A stretch of 64,000 bases of DNA from Symbiodinium microadriaticum (GCA_001939145.1 LSRX01000180.1:353006-417005), one strand, 5' to 3'. Numbered from the stretch's first letter, positions 30,881 to 42,649 are shown. Notes: a model not told the origin generated them from the sequence alone. Numbers and translations: made by a program.

Positions 30881-31639
30881 GCAGCTCATGTGCCCCTGAA
30901 CAAATCATACCATATGATCCTAAACAGGAAAGGGTGTTAAGATACAGTTTGTCTACACGTCATAAAATCTTACGCTTCAGATGCAGAACTCACCGTAAAT
31001 ACCAGCGATTTTGCGATTTTCACAACATCAACGCACGAGGTCGTGTGGTATGCGAAAAATACAGCAACTCGACACGTTCTTTCCAGGACGGTAAACAAAG
31101 TGGTCAAGTTAGTGGTTTGTGGAAATGGTGCCAGCGTGCGCTTGTTTTTTGGTGTGTGGTGAGCCGTGATTGGGATTGAGGGGTTGGGGGTGGGGATGCT
31201 ACACAAAACACAAAAGGAAAACGCAGAATCAGCTGATGAAGTCGTCGATGGCATATCTGCTGTCAGGCCACGGGAGGCGCTAGGTAGGGGGATGCCAAAC
31301 ATGAGCCCAACAACCCCAGACCCCCCTCCAACCCAAGCAATCCCAGTACTGTTGTTGATAAACACCAGCTCAGCCTTGCTTTTATCCACCAGTTCTGTTT
31401 ATAAACAACAGCAGTGTTTCAAATCGACAGAACTATGTAACCAGAGCTTGCGTCTACAAGCAAGAGCAACAACGTGCAACAACATGTAACATGTGAGGTT
31501 GCATCACAACAAATCCTTAAGCAGAACAGATGGTGGAACTATCACAAACCATAGAACCGTGATAAAAAAAATGAACGCCTTCGCTACCGTTATACTGCAT
31601 TTTCACAAAATGCAGGCCCCACGGTAGCCCTTCTGTAAC
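30881..31639. other. no gene recognised
   Basis: Unassigned sequence with no convincing exon on either strand. Confidence 0.45.
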
Positions 31640-32460
31640 TTTATGTATGTATGTATGTAGGTAGGTAGGTAGGTAGGTAGGTAGGTAAGTATGCATGTCT
31701 GCTTGGCTGCTTTTATGGATTCATGCCTGCCTGCAGGCATGTACGAATTATACAGGTAGCAGGTATGCAATGTAATCTGACCTACGTAATCTAACCTAAT
31801 CGTTTCTAGTGTTTTCTCATGTACGTGAGCATGCAAATGGGCATGTGTGCAAATGTGAGCGTCTGTATGTTTATGTACGTATGCTGCGACCTAGTCATGC
31901 GTACATTCTCGCACCTACAAAGATGTCAGAATTCATGTAAACTGCAGTGAATGAACAAGGCACGCAACTAGAGCGACAATTGCAGCTGTGGATACATGTA
32001 CATACTGTATAAACATGCATACATACTTCTCTCGCTTACATAGTCTCTCTCTCTCTCGATATATATATATATGTGTGTGTGTGTATATCTATATATATAT
32101 ATATACACATACACACGTATCAGCATGAGTATATATGTACATGTCTATATCTATACACACACACGTATGCATGTACGTAAGTCTGTCAGTCTGTCTGTTT
32201 GTCTGTCCGTCTGTTTGTCTGTCTGTTGGTATGTTTGCTTGTACATGTAAACATATGTACGTATTGGTAGTTACACGTCTACAAGTATGTGCATGTATCT
32301 ATGTATGTATGTATGTACGTATGTATGTATGTATGTATGTATGTTTGTACATATGTATGCATGAATGGGTGTGTGTGTGTACGTAAGTAAGTATGTATGT
32401 ACACTTGTATGTACATGTACATGTACATGTGCATATGTATGCATGTATCAGCCTAATTAT
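31640..32460. repeat. succession of microsatellites
   Basis: GTAT/GTAG near 31646-31690, CT then TA then GT runs at 32044-32103, TCTG/TTTG near 32180-32230, and GTAT at about 32297-32346. Confidence 0.9.
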
Positions 32461-32654
32461 GCTACAATCTACTTGCACCTGTTGGTGGCATTGGCTGCCA
32501 ACAGCAACCACATTTTACACTGTAAGTGAGAAGCCATAGCAGCATAACAACAAGCATGCAACCGCCACCAATTGCAACAACCAACAAATCGGCTGCAGCA
32601 TTAGTAGTGGCGGTGGTGATGGCAGAGGCAGTGGCAGTGGCAGCAGCAGCACCA

Positions 32655-32656
32655 GC

Positions 32657-32687
<31 letters not shown>
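32655..32687. repeat. (AAC)n trinucleotide run
   Basis: About ten AAC units just upstream of the helicase gene. Confidence 0.9.
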
Positions 32688-32752
32688 GCAAGGACAACAC
32701 CACCAACACTAAGGTGATACTAATCCTGTAGAAGTCGTAGTAGCTGACTTGG

Positions 32753-33573
32753 ATGACAACAGCACTCATAGGTCCAGTTGGTGCCGGTAGGACTAGGGTA
32801 GTCCTTGAATTGAAGCATGGAACTCATACGGTCATCGCAGCCACCGCCAGCCCTGTCATACTCGCCACAGCCATCCTTAGCAGCACCACACTCATACCAA
32901 GGATCTTGGCGCTCCTGCTCCTCGTTTGGGCAGCGATTCGCGCCCGAAGTGAGCTGATGCGAGACCTGTCCCTAGTGTCGCGACGTTTTCTGGGTTGCTT
33001 GGGCTTGGCTTCAAGCTGGCGGACAGCATTCCAAAAGGATGCAGTGCGGAACCTGAGAGCAGTCTCGACCTCCCAGGGTGAAGGGAAGTTGTTTTCAGAC
33101 TACGGCAAGTACCTTCCACCTTGGCTGTCTTCGGCCCTGAAGCAGGAAGGCTTCAACAAGATGAAGCCAATCCAGCAGGAGGTGATGCCACTTGCCTTAG
33201 CCGGGCATGACATCATCGCCACCGCTCCAACGGGCTCTGGCAAGACCCTTGCCTTCCTAGTGCCTGGCCTCACACATGTGACAGAGGTGCAGCGAAGATC
33301 CCGCAGCGACAGCCGCTGCGGCAACGGGCCCATTGCTCTCGTCCTGGCCCCCACAAGGGAGCTGGCGATCCAGATTGGATCTGTCGCAGAGAAACTGACG
33401 AAGCAAGGTGGTGCACGCAAGGAGGAGGTGTCTGTCGCTGTGATCTACGGAGGTACGCGAAAGATGGACCAGCTGGCAAGCCTTAGGCGAAAAGGCAACG
33501 TGCAGCTGCTGGTTGCTACGGTAGGGCGGCTGCTGGATTTCATGAACGATGTCCAGGGCATCAATTTGCGCAG
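32753..33573 (+). CDS. helicase exon with Q motif, motifs I, Ia and Ib
   Basis: Encodes from upstream of KPIQ through GSGKT (about 33239), PTRELA and TVGRLLD to INLRR. The right boundary is the 66-bp intron at 33574. The left boundary is not determined. Confidence 0.75.
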
Positions 33574-36500
33574 GTTGGGTTTAAAGCTCTGGTCTAATAA
33601 GCACACATCCGAAATGTCCGAGAAGACAGTCATCCGCAGGTGCTCCTTCTTGGTTCTGGATGAGGGGGATCGCATGCTGGATGAGGGTTTCGAGGATGAG
33701 GTGGCCTTGATTGGTGAGAAGGCCCCTCGCTTGCTGGGGGAGAGTGCAGGGTTTCGGGTTCAGGGCTTTTGCAGAGCTCGTCTGACGTCCGACGCTTTCG
33801 TGACGGACAGAGGACAGAGACAGAGGCTTTCATTGTCTCACATCCCCCACTGTAAGCTGAAAGCTTCGACCCGGTGAACCCAGAAATTACTTCATGGGCC
33901 CCCAGCCAGAAACCACGCAGAGGCGAAGAGCGACAAGCAGGCCATTCGGATCTTGGGATGGGCCTGAGGCAAGAAGTTTATGATTAGGCTTCAGATGCAG
34001 GATTTCGGTCGAGGCGTTCGGTATACAGACGTGCAGACGTTGATGTCTGGGATGTCAGAAGCATCCTTTGCTGAGAGTTGTTGTGTCAAGCACTTGCATG
34101 GGCACAGGGTCTACCCATAGGCCCCTAAGTAGTTCCTTTTTGGGATTGCCTTATAGGATTCTAAATATAAACCATAAAAAGGAACTACTTAGGCTTCAGA
34201 TGCAGGATTTCGGTCGAGGCGTTCGGTATACAGACGTGCAGACGTTGATGTCTGGGATGTCAGAAGCATCCTTTGCTGAGAGTTGTTGTGTCAAGCACTT
34301 GCATGGGCACAGGGTCTACCCATAGGCCCCTAAGTAGTTCCTTTTTGGGATTGCCTTATAGGATTCTAAATATAAACCATAAAAAGGAACTACTTAGGGG
34401 CCTATGGGTAGGAGTCACACACTTCCGGCAAATTCGGGTTTGCAGAGAGAGTTTAGAGTTTAGGGTTTAGGGTAATCCAAGCTCAGTTCAAGCCTGTGGA
34501 AAAAGGGTAATCCAAGCCCGTGCTCAAAAAGGGTTTAGGGTTTAGGGTGAGTTCAGGGGAGTTACCGACCCCAAGGCAGGACTCCAAGTGACTGCTGGAG
34601 CCGGTCCAAGCTCAAGACCCGAGAGAAAAAAACGTGTGAGACCTCGAAACCATGAAACCAGGTATCCAGCCTGTAGTTGTGGTCTTAGACCCTAAACCCT
34701 AACAAAATCCAGTTGACCAATGTCGGGGGCTTAAATCATGAGTACTGTTACGAGTATGATAGTATGCCCTTGCAGTCTGTCTCTTTACTGATACCAGGTT
34801 ATGCCATAAATTTATTGCCACCTAAACCCCTCGACTTATGTCTTAAGGCCCCTACAGTAGGTCCTCTTCTTCTCTGCTACCTGGCCACCCTCTGTGGAGC
34901 GTGCTGCGCAGCGCTTGTGCCGCGGGTCGGCGGTGCGCTTCTGGGACCTCTTGGGTTTAGGGTTTAGAGTTTAGGTATAGGGTCCTCAATCATCAAAAGA
35001 GGGTCTCGGAGTCACTACAGTAGCTCAGCCCTAACACTACTGGGAGGTCTAGGTAAGGTAGTTGCATAAGAGAAGCAACTTCTGCGAAACGATTTCATAT
35101 CGTCTTCCTTTGCAAGTAGAACATGATGTTTGCTAGAGTCGCGGCCTTTCTATATTCTGCGAAAATTGGTTACCAACGACGTGCCCACGAAATGCGCGCG
35201 CATGTTTTTCCCTATAACCTACAGAGAAGCAGAGGGTTGAAGTTCTAGGATCGGTGTCACTGCGGTCCCTGGCGTCGTCACGGCTTTCATTGCTGGTATT
35301 CATGATTGTGCCGGGATAAGGCCGCGACGCGCTGCTACAATGTTAATTTCGGTTTCAAGTTTCGAACTCGTGTTGCTGTTGCTGTGCTCAGGTCGTGTAG
35401 CCTTGGAGCTGGCACACGTCCAGGACGATGTGGTGCCCGGCCGGACGCCCAACACAGAGCTAGGAGTTCACGCGCCAGCTTTTGCCGACTTCATTAGCTG
35501 CTGTTGCTCGGTTCATAGGCCTGTTGTCGATCAGGTGCATCACCTCCGTGTCTGTGACGTGTTGTTTTTTATAATACTAGGATAGGCTAGGTTCGACTGG
35601 ACTAGACTACACTACATACAATATACTACACTATAATACAGTACTATGCTGTATATACTCTGGTATACCATATTCTACACCATATACTATACTATATGCT
35701 ATATTTATACTATACACTATATACTACTGTATACTATAGTTTACTGAAGTATACTACATGCCGCTATGTAACATACTGTACTAGAAGTAAACCATACTCT
35801 ATACTTTACGATGTACTCTACCGTATACATTACCATGGACTTTACTGTATATTGTTTGCTACGTACTTCACTATTCTATACAATACGGTACTATACTATG
35901 CTATACTTTTCTACACTACAACGTACTATACTTTTCTATAATATGCTACACTATACTACACTATACTATACTTTTCCCATGTTATACTACACTACGTTAT
36001 ACTATGCTGTACTGTACTATACTATACTGTGCCATACTATACTATACTATAGTATACTAAGCACTATACTATACAAATATACTCCACACTGTTCTCTACT
36101 GTACTATATCATACAATGCCATGCTATACCCCATGGCATACGAGACGATACGAAACTATACCAGATGCACAGCTCAGGCGCCGACGACACAAATGTCGCT
36201 CTGCCTCCCACAGCAATCCAACAGATGGTCGAGGCGACTTGCACTTCTTGCACTGAGATCGTCATGAGAGAAGATCAAAAGAGGGGTATGCAGCCTGGTC
36301 AAGTTTTGCTCAGTTCTCACAAGGAGGCAGGAATCCGGGGCGCGGCTGTGGCACGGTGCATGTTCTGTATCCTACCAGTACTTGTGGAAAGCCTTGTGGC
36401 CCGATGGTCCGTGTTGTCCTGCCGTCCTCGTGGTCTCAGGTGGTCTGTGCCACGTTAGGCATTGGACTCAGGGGTCGCGTCACAGGTTGGTCCCCTCTGA

Positions 36501-38355
36501 GGGTATGTTTGCGGGGCAGCTCAACGCACAGGTTTGCAATCGACGCGCCAAACTCGACATCCTGCTACTTGATCGCGAGAACCTTTAGTTTTAGGGTTTC
36601 ATCAGGGTTTGGGCCGGTGGTGCCGTTAGCCCAAACACAGAGGTTAAGGCACATTTCCACTACATGCTGCTATGCCGTTTCCATAAGCCCCAAAGTCTCA
36701 AAAATCCGAAATCCTCCCCCAAACCACCCTAAAACCCCAAACCAAAGTTTCAAAAAGCCTGAAACCGTAGACGCTCCCGACTAGAACAGGTTAAGACACG
36801 TATTGTTGATGTTAGGATTGACAAGACTCAATAGATATAAAGCCCACATCCTGCCCACTACGGTAGTCGTTGCAGACTGATGTAAGAAGATGCCGGAACA
36901 CTTGCCAGTACATGTTTGGTTCCTGATTCTAGGTATAGTGACATGTACTGCTAAACCATATTCTAATCATTATAAGGCCCCTGAATATTATGGAGGCTCA
37001 ATGTTCTCTTCTTGGTTGCGGGATTGTTTCGGCAGCCGTGGAAAGTGTTGCGGTCACTGATTTTCAGTCGAACCAACAACAGCGCGAACGATGATGGCCG
37101 GCCGTGTACTTGAGGAACAGAGATTACAAGCAGTCTTTGTCATTAAATTCCTCTCCCAGGGTTTTGTTCGAACAACAGCTTTGGCAGTTGGCTGACCTTG
37201 ACCTGACGCGGATGTGATTGTCCCTGAAGCAAATACAAGCAGACAAGACAAGCCACCACGGGATGCATACAGGTTCGTGTTGTGTATGGCAGTTTAGAAC
37301 GTCCTTAAACCCTTAACCCGACAAGGTTGCATCACCTGCGAGCTGCAAACCTTCAGAAGTCGATGCGCCACCCGGGCAAACTTGGAAACGTTGTTTATGT
37401 AGACATATCGGGGGGTTTGGGATTCAGCGCTTGGTAGTTTCCACCATCGACCCACAGGTCAGGGAGGTGGCAAAGTCCTCGTGTTCGTTCAGACGCGTGC
37501 TGCAGCAGAAGAACTGGCAATTCTCATCGGCGGCGAGTTCGGCCAGACGTGTGCTTCGATGAAAGATTGGCGTGACGTTTCTTGTTCATGTTGTTGTGCA
37601 TAAACTAGTGCAGACCGCAGAACCGCATAAAACAAGGTGGTGTGATGCACGGATTGCGTCAGCAATCTCAGCGCGAGACGACTCTAAACCAGTTCCGATC
37701 TGGATATATTCGGGTCCTGATCACCACAGATGTGCTTGGGAGAGGGGTGGACATTCCTGACGTCAGCCTCGTGTTTATTTATGATTTTCCAGGCGATATT
37801 GAGACCTATGTGCATCGTGTGGGCCGCACTGGCCGCAATGGTCAGTCAGGCCGTGCTGTGTCGCTTTTTGAGCCTCAGAACTGGAACGCTTTCTTGGCCC
37901 GGGAACTGATGGAGGTTCTCGATGCCTGCCACCAGGAAGTCCCCATGGAGCTTTGCAAAGTCGCAGAATCTGCTGGGCGCCACAACGGTCATGGACAAGG
38001 CCTGCCACCTGTGGATGAGCAAAGTCCCCCCATGGCTAGTGACCAAGAGCTCCATGACTGGCACGCCTCAGGGAAACGGTGCTGGAGCTATTCCTACAAT
38101 GGTGTTTCAGAATCTGGCAGGATAGAGTTTCGCAGCCAAGGGCTTCTGCGAACAAGCTGGGGCTGGGGTGACTGGAAGATTATGCCGGCAGGCCCCAAGA
38201 AGCACATGGCCGTCAGCTGGAGTGGCATCACGGATGTTTTGGAGCTCACCACCCCTGGCTCCTTCCAGCTCGTTTTCCGTAATGGCAGAAGCGCCAGCAC
38301 ATTCAAAAAGAAGACCACGGGACAACTTCTGCCCGACATCGACACCCTGCAATAG
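32753..38355 (+). CDS. DEAD-box-type RNA helicase gene (split), with DEGD motif II
   Basis: An ATP-dependent RNA helicase of superfamily 2, traced by its motifs in order over several exons: Q-motif region with KPIQ, motif I APTGSGKT, Ia PTRELAIQI, a GG-containing segment, TVGRLLD (usually TPGR), motif II DEGD (33659-33670), III SAT (34873-34881), IV VLVFVQT, V TTDVLGRGVDI and VI HRVGRTGR. A C-terminal extension of about 130 residues, rich in Trp and beta-strand-like residues (TSWGWGDWKI), follows the helicase core. Supported exons: to 33573, 33640 to about 33713, 34861 to about 34950, about 36173-36233, about 37463-37566, and about 37642-38355. The segment joining motif II to SAT and the segment before motif IV were not located. 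The true N-terminus is unknown: 32753 is only the first ATG in frame, and the hydrophobic stretch after it may be non-coding or a targeting sequence. Introns hold MITEs, a 205-bp duplication and TATAC-rich DNA. Confidence 0.8.
33574..33639 (+). other. 66-bp GT-AG intron in the helicase gene
   Basis: Its removal joins GINLRR to CSFLVLDEGD, matching the usual INLRR-x(2)-LVLDEADRML spacing. The intron is a multiple of three and lacks stops, so the frame appears continuous without it. CGCAGGT is present at both boundaries (from 33569 and from 33635). Confidence 0.7.
33640..33713 (+). CDS. helicase exon with motif II (DEGD)
   Basis: Encodes FLVLDEGDRMLDEGFEDEVAL. The right boundary is uncertain. 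The frame stays open to 33877 but becomes telomere-repeat-like soon after 33740. Confidence 0.7.
33985..34394. repeat. 205-bp tandem duplication containing a MITE
   Basis: The block starting TTAGGCTTCAGATGCAGG at 33984 recurs at 34189, so the period is 205 bp. The copy junction uses TTAGG, present both at the left edge and inside the MITE, which truncated the first MITE copy. Confidence 0.9.
34113..34190. mobile_element. MITE family 1, copy 2 (truncated)
   Basis: Same element as 34318-34409 but lacking its last bases, removed at the tandem-duplication junction. Confidence 0.75.
34318..34409. mobile_element. MITE family 1, copy 3 (complete)
   Basis: A 92-bp palindrome with ends CCCATAGGCCCCTAAGTAG and complement, flanked by TA on both sides. 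It lies in a helicase intron and is inverted relative to the copy at 16574. Confidence 0.8.
34861..34950 (+). CDS. helicase exon with motif III (SAT)
   Basis: After the acceptor-like ACAGTAG the frame reads VLFFSATWPPSVERAAQRLC, the motif III region of DEAD-box helicases. It lies in a frame offset from the longer open frame around it. The right end lies before the TTTAGGG words at about 34952. Confidence 0.75.
35585..36150. repeat. TACTATAC-rich low-complexity intronic tract
   Basis: About 560 bp built from short TATAC/ACTAT words, similar in wording to 22598-22680 and to the tract near 25740. Long open frames here are translations of this simple sequence. Confidence 0.85.
36173..36233 (+). 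CDS. probable helicase exon between motifs III and IV
   Basis: Encodes SGADDTNVALPPTAIQQMVE. It matches the position and I-Q-Q-x-V pattern of the segment following SAT in DEAD-box proteins. It sits in the right order and strand, after an AG acceptor and before a GC donor-like site. Confidence 0.5.
37463..37566 (+). CDS. helicase exon with motif IV
   Basis: Encodes GGGKVLVFVQTRAAAEELAI and continues to about GQTCASM. It follows AG acceptor candidates. The donor is unclear: joining ...CASM directly to HGLRQQ gives the best protein match, but an alternative join through AAAG/GTGGTG obeys the AG rule better. Confidence 0.7.
37642..38355 (+). CDS. helicase last exon: motifs V and VI plus C-terminal domain
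   Basis: Encodes HGLRQQSQRETTLNQF, TTDVLGRGVDIPDV, YVHRVGRTGRNG, a linker, then a Trp-rich beta-like domain with GRIEFRSQGLLRTSWGWGDW. The stop is TAG at 38353-38355. The C-terminal domain is not part of standard DEAD-box helicases. Confidence 0.8.
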   Translation: MMHGLRQQSQRETTLNQFRSGYIRVLITTDVLGRGVDIPDVSLVFIYDFPGDIETYVHRVGRTGRNGQSGRAVSLFEPQNWNAFLARELMEVLDACHQEVPMELCKVAESAGRHNGHGQGLPPVDEQSPPMASDQELHDWHASGKRCWSYSYNGVSESGRIEFRSQGLLRTSWGWGDWKIMPAGPKKHMAVSWSGITDVLELTTPGSFQLVFRNGRSASTFKKKTTGQLLPDIDTLQ

Positions 38356-40093
38356 CAGTGCCCAGCTGTGCAGCGTGTCCTGTAAGCTTCGGCCAACTCC
38401 GTCGCCTGTGGGGCAAAAATTGCTGTGGACAAGTTCTTGTTATTATTATTCTCCCTATTATTAATGACTCTTATCATTGTCATGAGTATTCTTCTTCTTA
38501 CGAGTGTTATTAGAATGTAAAGTAAAGCCTGACACGATGCAAAAGGCAAAGCCTATCTCACACTCCACCCTGAAGCCAGGTGCATTCGCTGCACATGCCA
38601 TGGCACCAGGCTCTTCCGTGTTTTCCTGGAGAAGATGTATGCAGTACTTTTAGGCGGTGCTTGTGTTTGCTTGGCGCCTCAATGGTCTCCGTTGCCAGGA
38701 GCCGTACCAGCCGGTTATGAACAGATGAGCCTCGCGGCAGCTCGCTTTGATCTCTTCTCGTGGAAGTGGATGGCCTTGGGGTTTTGTAGTCTAAGTGTCG
38801 TGACTCGCCAAGGCGCAAATGCAGGCCATGACGACGATGTGCCTGGGCGAAAAGTTGTTTCCTTGCAGGTCGAACTTGGTGCTGTGATGGACATATGGCA
38901 ATCGTGTGCCAGCTCTTGCTGCAACAATATCGATAGAAGCAAGATCGGGATCTCGAACGATGTTTGCGATCCTTATTGTGTGCCCAGGGTGATGCGGGCC
39001 CCCCATAATTCCATAAGTATGATGCCGGAAAGTCAAAGGGCCGGGCCATTGCCACTACAGTTGCAATGCTCGGCTGAATGGTTCAAAGACAGCAGTCGTC
39101 TCTTTCTACCCGCTATTGTACCCTTGACGGAGGAGGAGTAACTGGCGCTGTGTGCCACAACCCCCTGGAAGAGCACAAAACTTTTTTCCACTGAACAGCA
39201 GCCGCGAATGTTCCTGCAGCACATGGAGTTGTAAGTACGTGCACTCCTCTACCAAGCAGCAGTTTCTTCGTTGCTGGAGGAGGGCTTTGCCTGTTACGCC
39301 TTAGCAATGTCTGGCTGGAGTATCAGGTGATGCTACGACCTTTTCTGCAGATCATGGGCAGATGAACAGCAGAATAAACAATGCCCTTTCAGTCGTCATG
39401 AAAGCCTAAGTGGCCGAAATCATATAACGAACCCGAAGCCCGACCCTGCTCGTCGCCAGCCGGACATGTGGCCTCTCGCCGAGGTTTCAGCAGATCCACC
39501 AGCCGAAGCCAGTCGGACCGGTCGCGCCCGCACCTTCGAAGCCAGTCGCGCCTACACCTTCCAACAATGTGCCGGTCACTGAGTCTTACCAGAGCACTGG
39601 AGGCTAACTTGCGAAGCTGCTACGCCCCCCTCTTGCTGTTTCCACGCCTGGCGTAAGTCTCTGTGTCAGGGCCGGGGGGATACTGCGACGGAGGTCGTCG
39701 CTGCAAACTGTGGCACCTTTCACAGAGCAAAACTCTGATGACCAGTGTTTGGTCGTGACAGCTCAGCCCTGGAACAAGAACAACACCCCGTGTGTGCGGC
39801 CGTCGTCCCTGCAAAGCCGCTGTGCAGAAATGACCACAGGAACCATGGCTGCCGGTCCACAAGCATTGCTAGCTAGGGCTTTGCAGGTGTGCACCCTGAG
39901 CATGCACACATATGCACACCAAACAGCGCACATCTGGTTTACCACATATTTTTGTCTCCGTATCATAGTCTCAGTACCCGGCAGTCCTCAAACCCCCCAA
40001 CCCCAGCAGCACGAAACTGAGTTCGAAACCATCAGATCAAGCAACACCTCCCAGCAGATCCCAAGCCGCAGCCCGGAGCCCGAAAATCCGCTG

Positions 40094-40203
40094 TCATGGG
40101 GGTAGTTCTCTAAATTAGGGTCCCCTTTTTAGGCCCCAATACAGTACGGCACCCTTATAAAAAGGACCCTCAAAGAGACCCTCATGTAGAGAACTACCCA
40201 TGA
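40094..40203. mobile_element. palindromic MITE-like element, family 3
   Basis: A 110-bp hairpin. The left arm contains GGTAGTTCTCTA and the right arm TAGAGAACTACC, and pairing continues inward through AGGGTC and CCTTTTT with mismatches. No coding capacity. Confidence 0.65.
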
Positions 40204-42649
40204 GAAAGCGCCGCAAGCCATGGACAACCCGCGCGAGTCGGTTTGCGCGGGTTCCGGCTGCGAGCTGCCCGGCACAAAGCAGCGACTTGGACTTCTTCGT
40301 AAGATGCTACCTACAAAGCCAGTTTACCATAATTTGGGGTAACTGTTGCCCCTTATTCCTTTAAAGTTGTATATATTTATGGGCAACTTGGCTTTCCAGG
40401 TAGGGTTTAGGGTTTAAGGTTCAGGGATTCTGTCGATGTCGTGCGCCGCTTGTACTGAAGCTCCCAGACAGACGGCAAAAACTTCTGCCAAAGTCGCTGC
40501 CTGGTCACTGAGAGCCGTGCGCAACCTGCATCGTCACGTCCGAACATCGAGCAGGATAAGGATACTGCCTCACTTCTTCAACCGTTTAAAGCCAGGAGAC
40601 AACAATGGAAGCACTTGTGGCATGACTAACACGTTAGTTGCTATAGATGGTGATGGTGCTACCCATAGGCTACATACTCTACCAAGTACTCCTGGTGGGA
40701 AACACTCTTGACCCCTAAGATGCAGCCGCTGTGGAGTGGTGGCCTACTGTTCAGCAGAGTGCCAGCGGAAGGATTGGAAGGTGCAGGGCTCAGCTTCCTG
40801 AAAGGTTGACTCAGGAGCAAAGACTTCGCAGTACCAGTGAGACCGAATGCTTGCTGATGGCCGCAGTTTCTAGCAGGCTTAACCTGGCCATGATAGTTGT
40901 CAGTATCGCCCTGATTTTGTGCTCACTGTCCTAAGTCCTAAGCCTAAACACACGACCGGCAGGGAAGACTGCTGAGAATGCCGGTCAGTCAAAGCAACGG
41001 AGCTTAGGTACCAGGTACCAAGCATGCGGCTGTGAGGGCTGACTGTGATACGCGACTTGCTAGACTGGGCCGGAACAAAAGGGCTCGGGGATAGTGGCCC
41101 CTAAACCCTAAACCCTAAGCCATAGGTCGCAGAGATTGCTAAGTTTTGGGGTGCCCCGTATTTTCCAACAAATCTCTGAGACCCACAAGCTCGTGTGCAA
41201 GAAAGTGGAGTCTCCAGAGAGCCGTACCTCGGAAGAACAGATCGAGGATTTCGGCTCGAGGCTGTATAGAGTGGTTATGGAGGTACGGGTGTGCAGGGCT
41301 TAGGGTCGGTTCCCAGGGATTCTTCTGGATTCCAAGACATCTCAGCATGAACTCTTTCACTCAACCCTCCAACCAGCACGTGCGAAATCTTGAAAATCTT
41401 CGGGCCTCTTCTGTGCCATCAGACTGCCGCTCCCGATCGAGACTAACTTGAACATGGCCAGCAGCATGAGCAAGGCAGTCGTTTGAACCGTTTGATTGTT
41501 CTTCTAGGCCGAAACTTTCCTGGCCCGCTCTTACTGTTTAGCTGCATCTCAGATGCCTGGCTGCTGCACGCACGAAGCAGGGAACGACGACGAGGATTGC
41601 TGCTACCACCCGCCGGCACAATCCCCACCACTGCCGCCGCCACCACCGTCAGCACCTGATGCTGCACTGCTTGTCTACCAGTCCTCAATCACCCAGGCAT
41701 TGCTGACCTGCTTCGTGCCGGCTGTCTCTTCACAGCCGGCGAAGAGTTGGCGAAGCTGGAGCCACTCAACTGCAGCGGTTTGACACATTCAATTTGACTG
41801 TTGTGATTGCGATGGTCACGTACTCCATGCCGGTTCAATCACTCGTACGGTCATGACGATGTTGAACAGCTTTCATCGCTGTTGTCCTTGCAGTTGGTTG
41901 TTGATCCACAAAATAAAGCATTGATGCAACTTGCGTTTTGCAAACACAAGCGGCTGCTCCTTGCCCATCGTCTTGGTTTGTCGGCACGGATGTGCGCGTT
42001 CGGTCGCTCGCTTGCTTGAAAGTTTTGGAAAGCCTGCCTGCCTGGCACACTTGGACAAGACTCAGCCGTGTGGTGTTGCTAGTTAGGCCTTAGTTGCTCG
42101 GCTTTTCGAGAAATCGGAAACCAGACATGATGAGTTGTGTGTGCCTGCAATGGCCGAGCCCGAAGGTTCCGTCTGGGTGTTTCTGTAGAAACGAAGCTTC
42201 AAAGTTCACTGATGTCGAAGTCCAGAGATAGCAGCATCTCAATACCCACCCACACGTGTCAACACCAACCTTCATGCGTGAAGCAACACGGACCGAGTGA
42301 CCAGAGCCTGAAGGAAGCCGAGCAAGAAGTTGAAGGAGGAGCACGAGGATCGCTTAATAGACGGCATCCACTCGGAGGTCTGCATTAGGAAGTTGTAGGG
42401 ATGGGGCAAGAGGAGTTCCCAGCTAAGCTAGCGACGGTTCTGTGGGCAGTGATCCCACGTGGTTTGCATGCTACAAGTCGTCATAGCAGTTCGTGACAAG
42501 CGCTGCCAACACTTCGTCAAATTTCATCGAATTTAGTCTGCTAGGCTTTGGCTCCTTCATCGGACTTGGGTCTCACCCTCCGGTCCTGGTTTGTCAATCC
42601 TTTGCAACGGTGAAGCCTTGCAGTCGCTTATAGCTGCCCAAGCTTAGTA

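Noticed and set aside
33714..33877. Continuation of the helicase frame after motif II
   Set aside because: The sequence becomes telomere-repeat-like (GGGTTTCGGGTTCAGGG) and does not match the expected motif III region, which was found instead at 34861.
34713..34967. 84-codon frame around 34.7-35.0 kb
   Set aside because: It is out of phase with the helicase SAT exon, which uses a different frame of the same DNA.
35811..36170. First part of a 215-codon frame rich in Tyr, Leu and Thr
   Set aside because: It translates the TACTATAC repeat. Only the segment from about 36173 onward matches helicase sequence.
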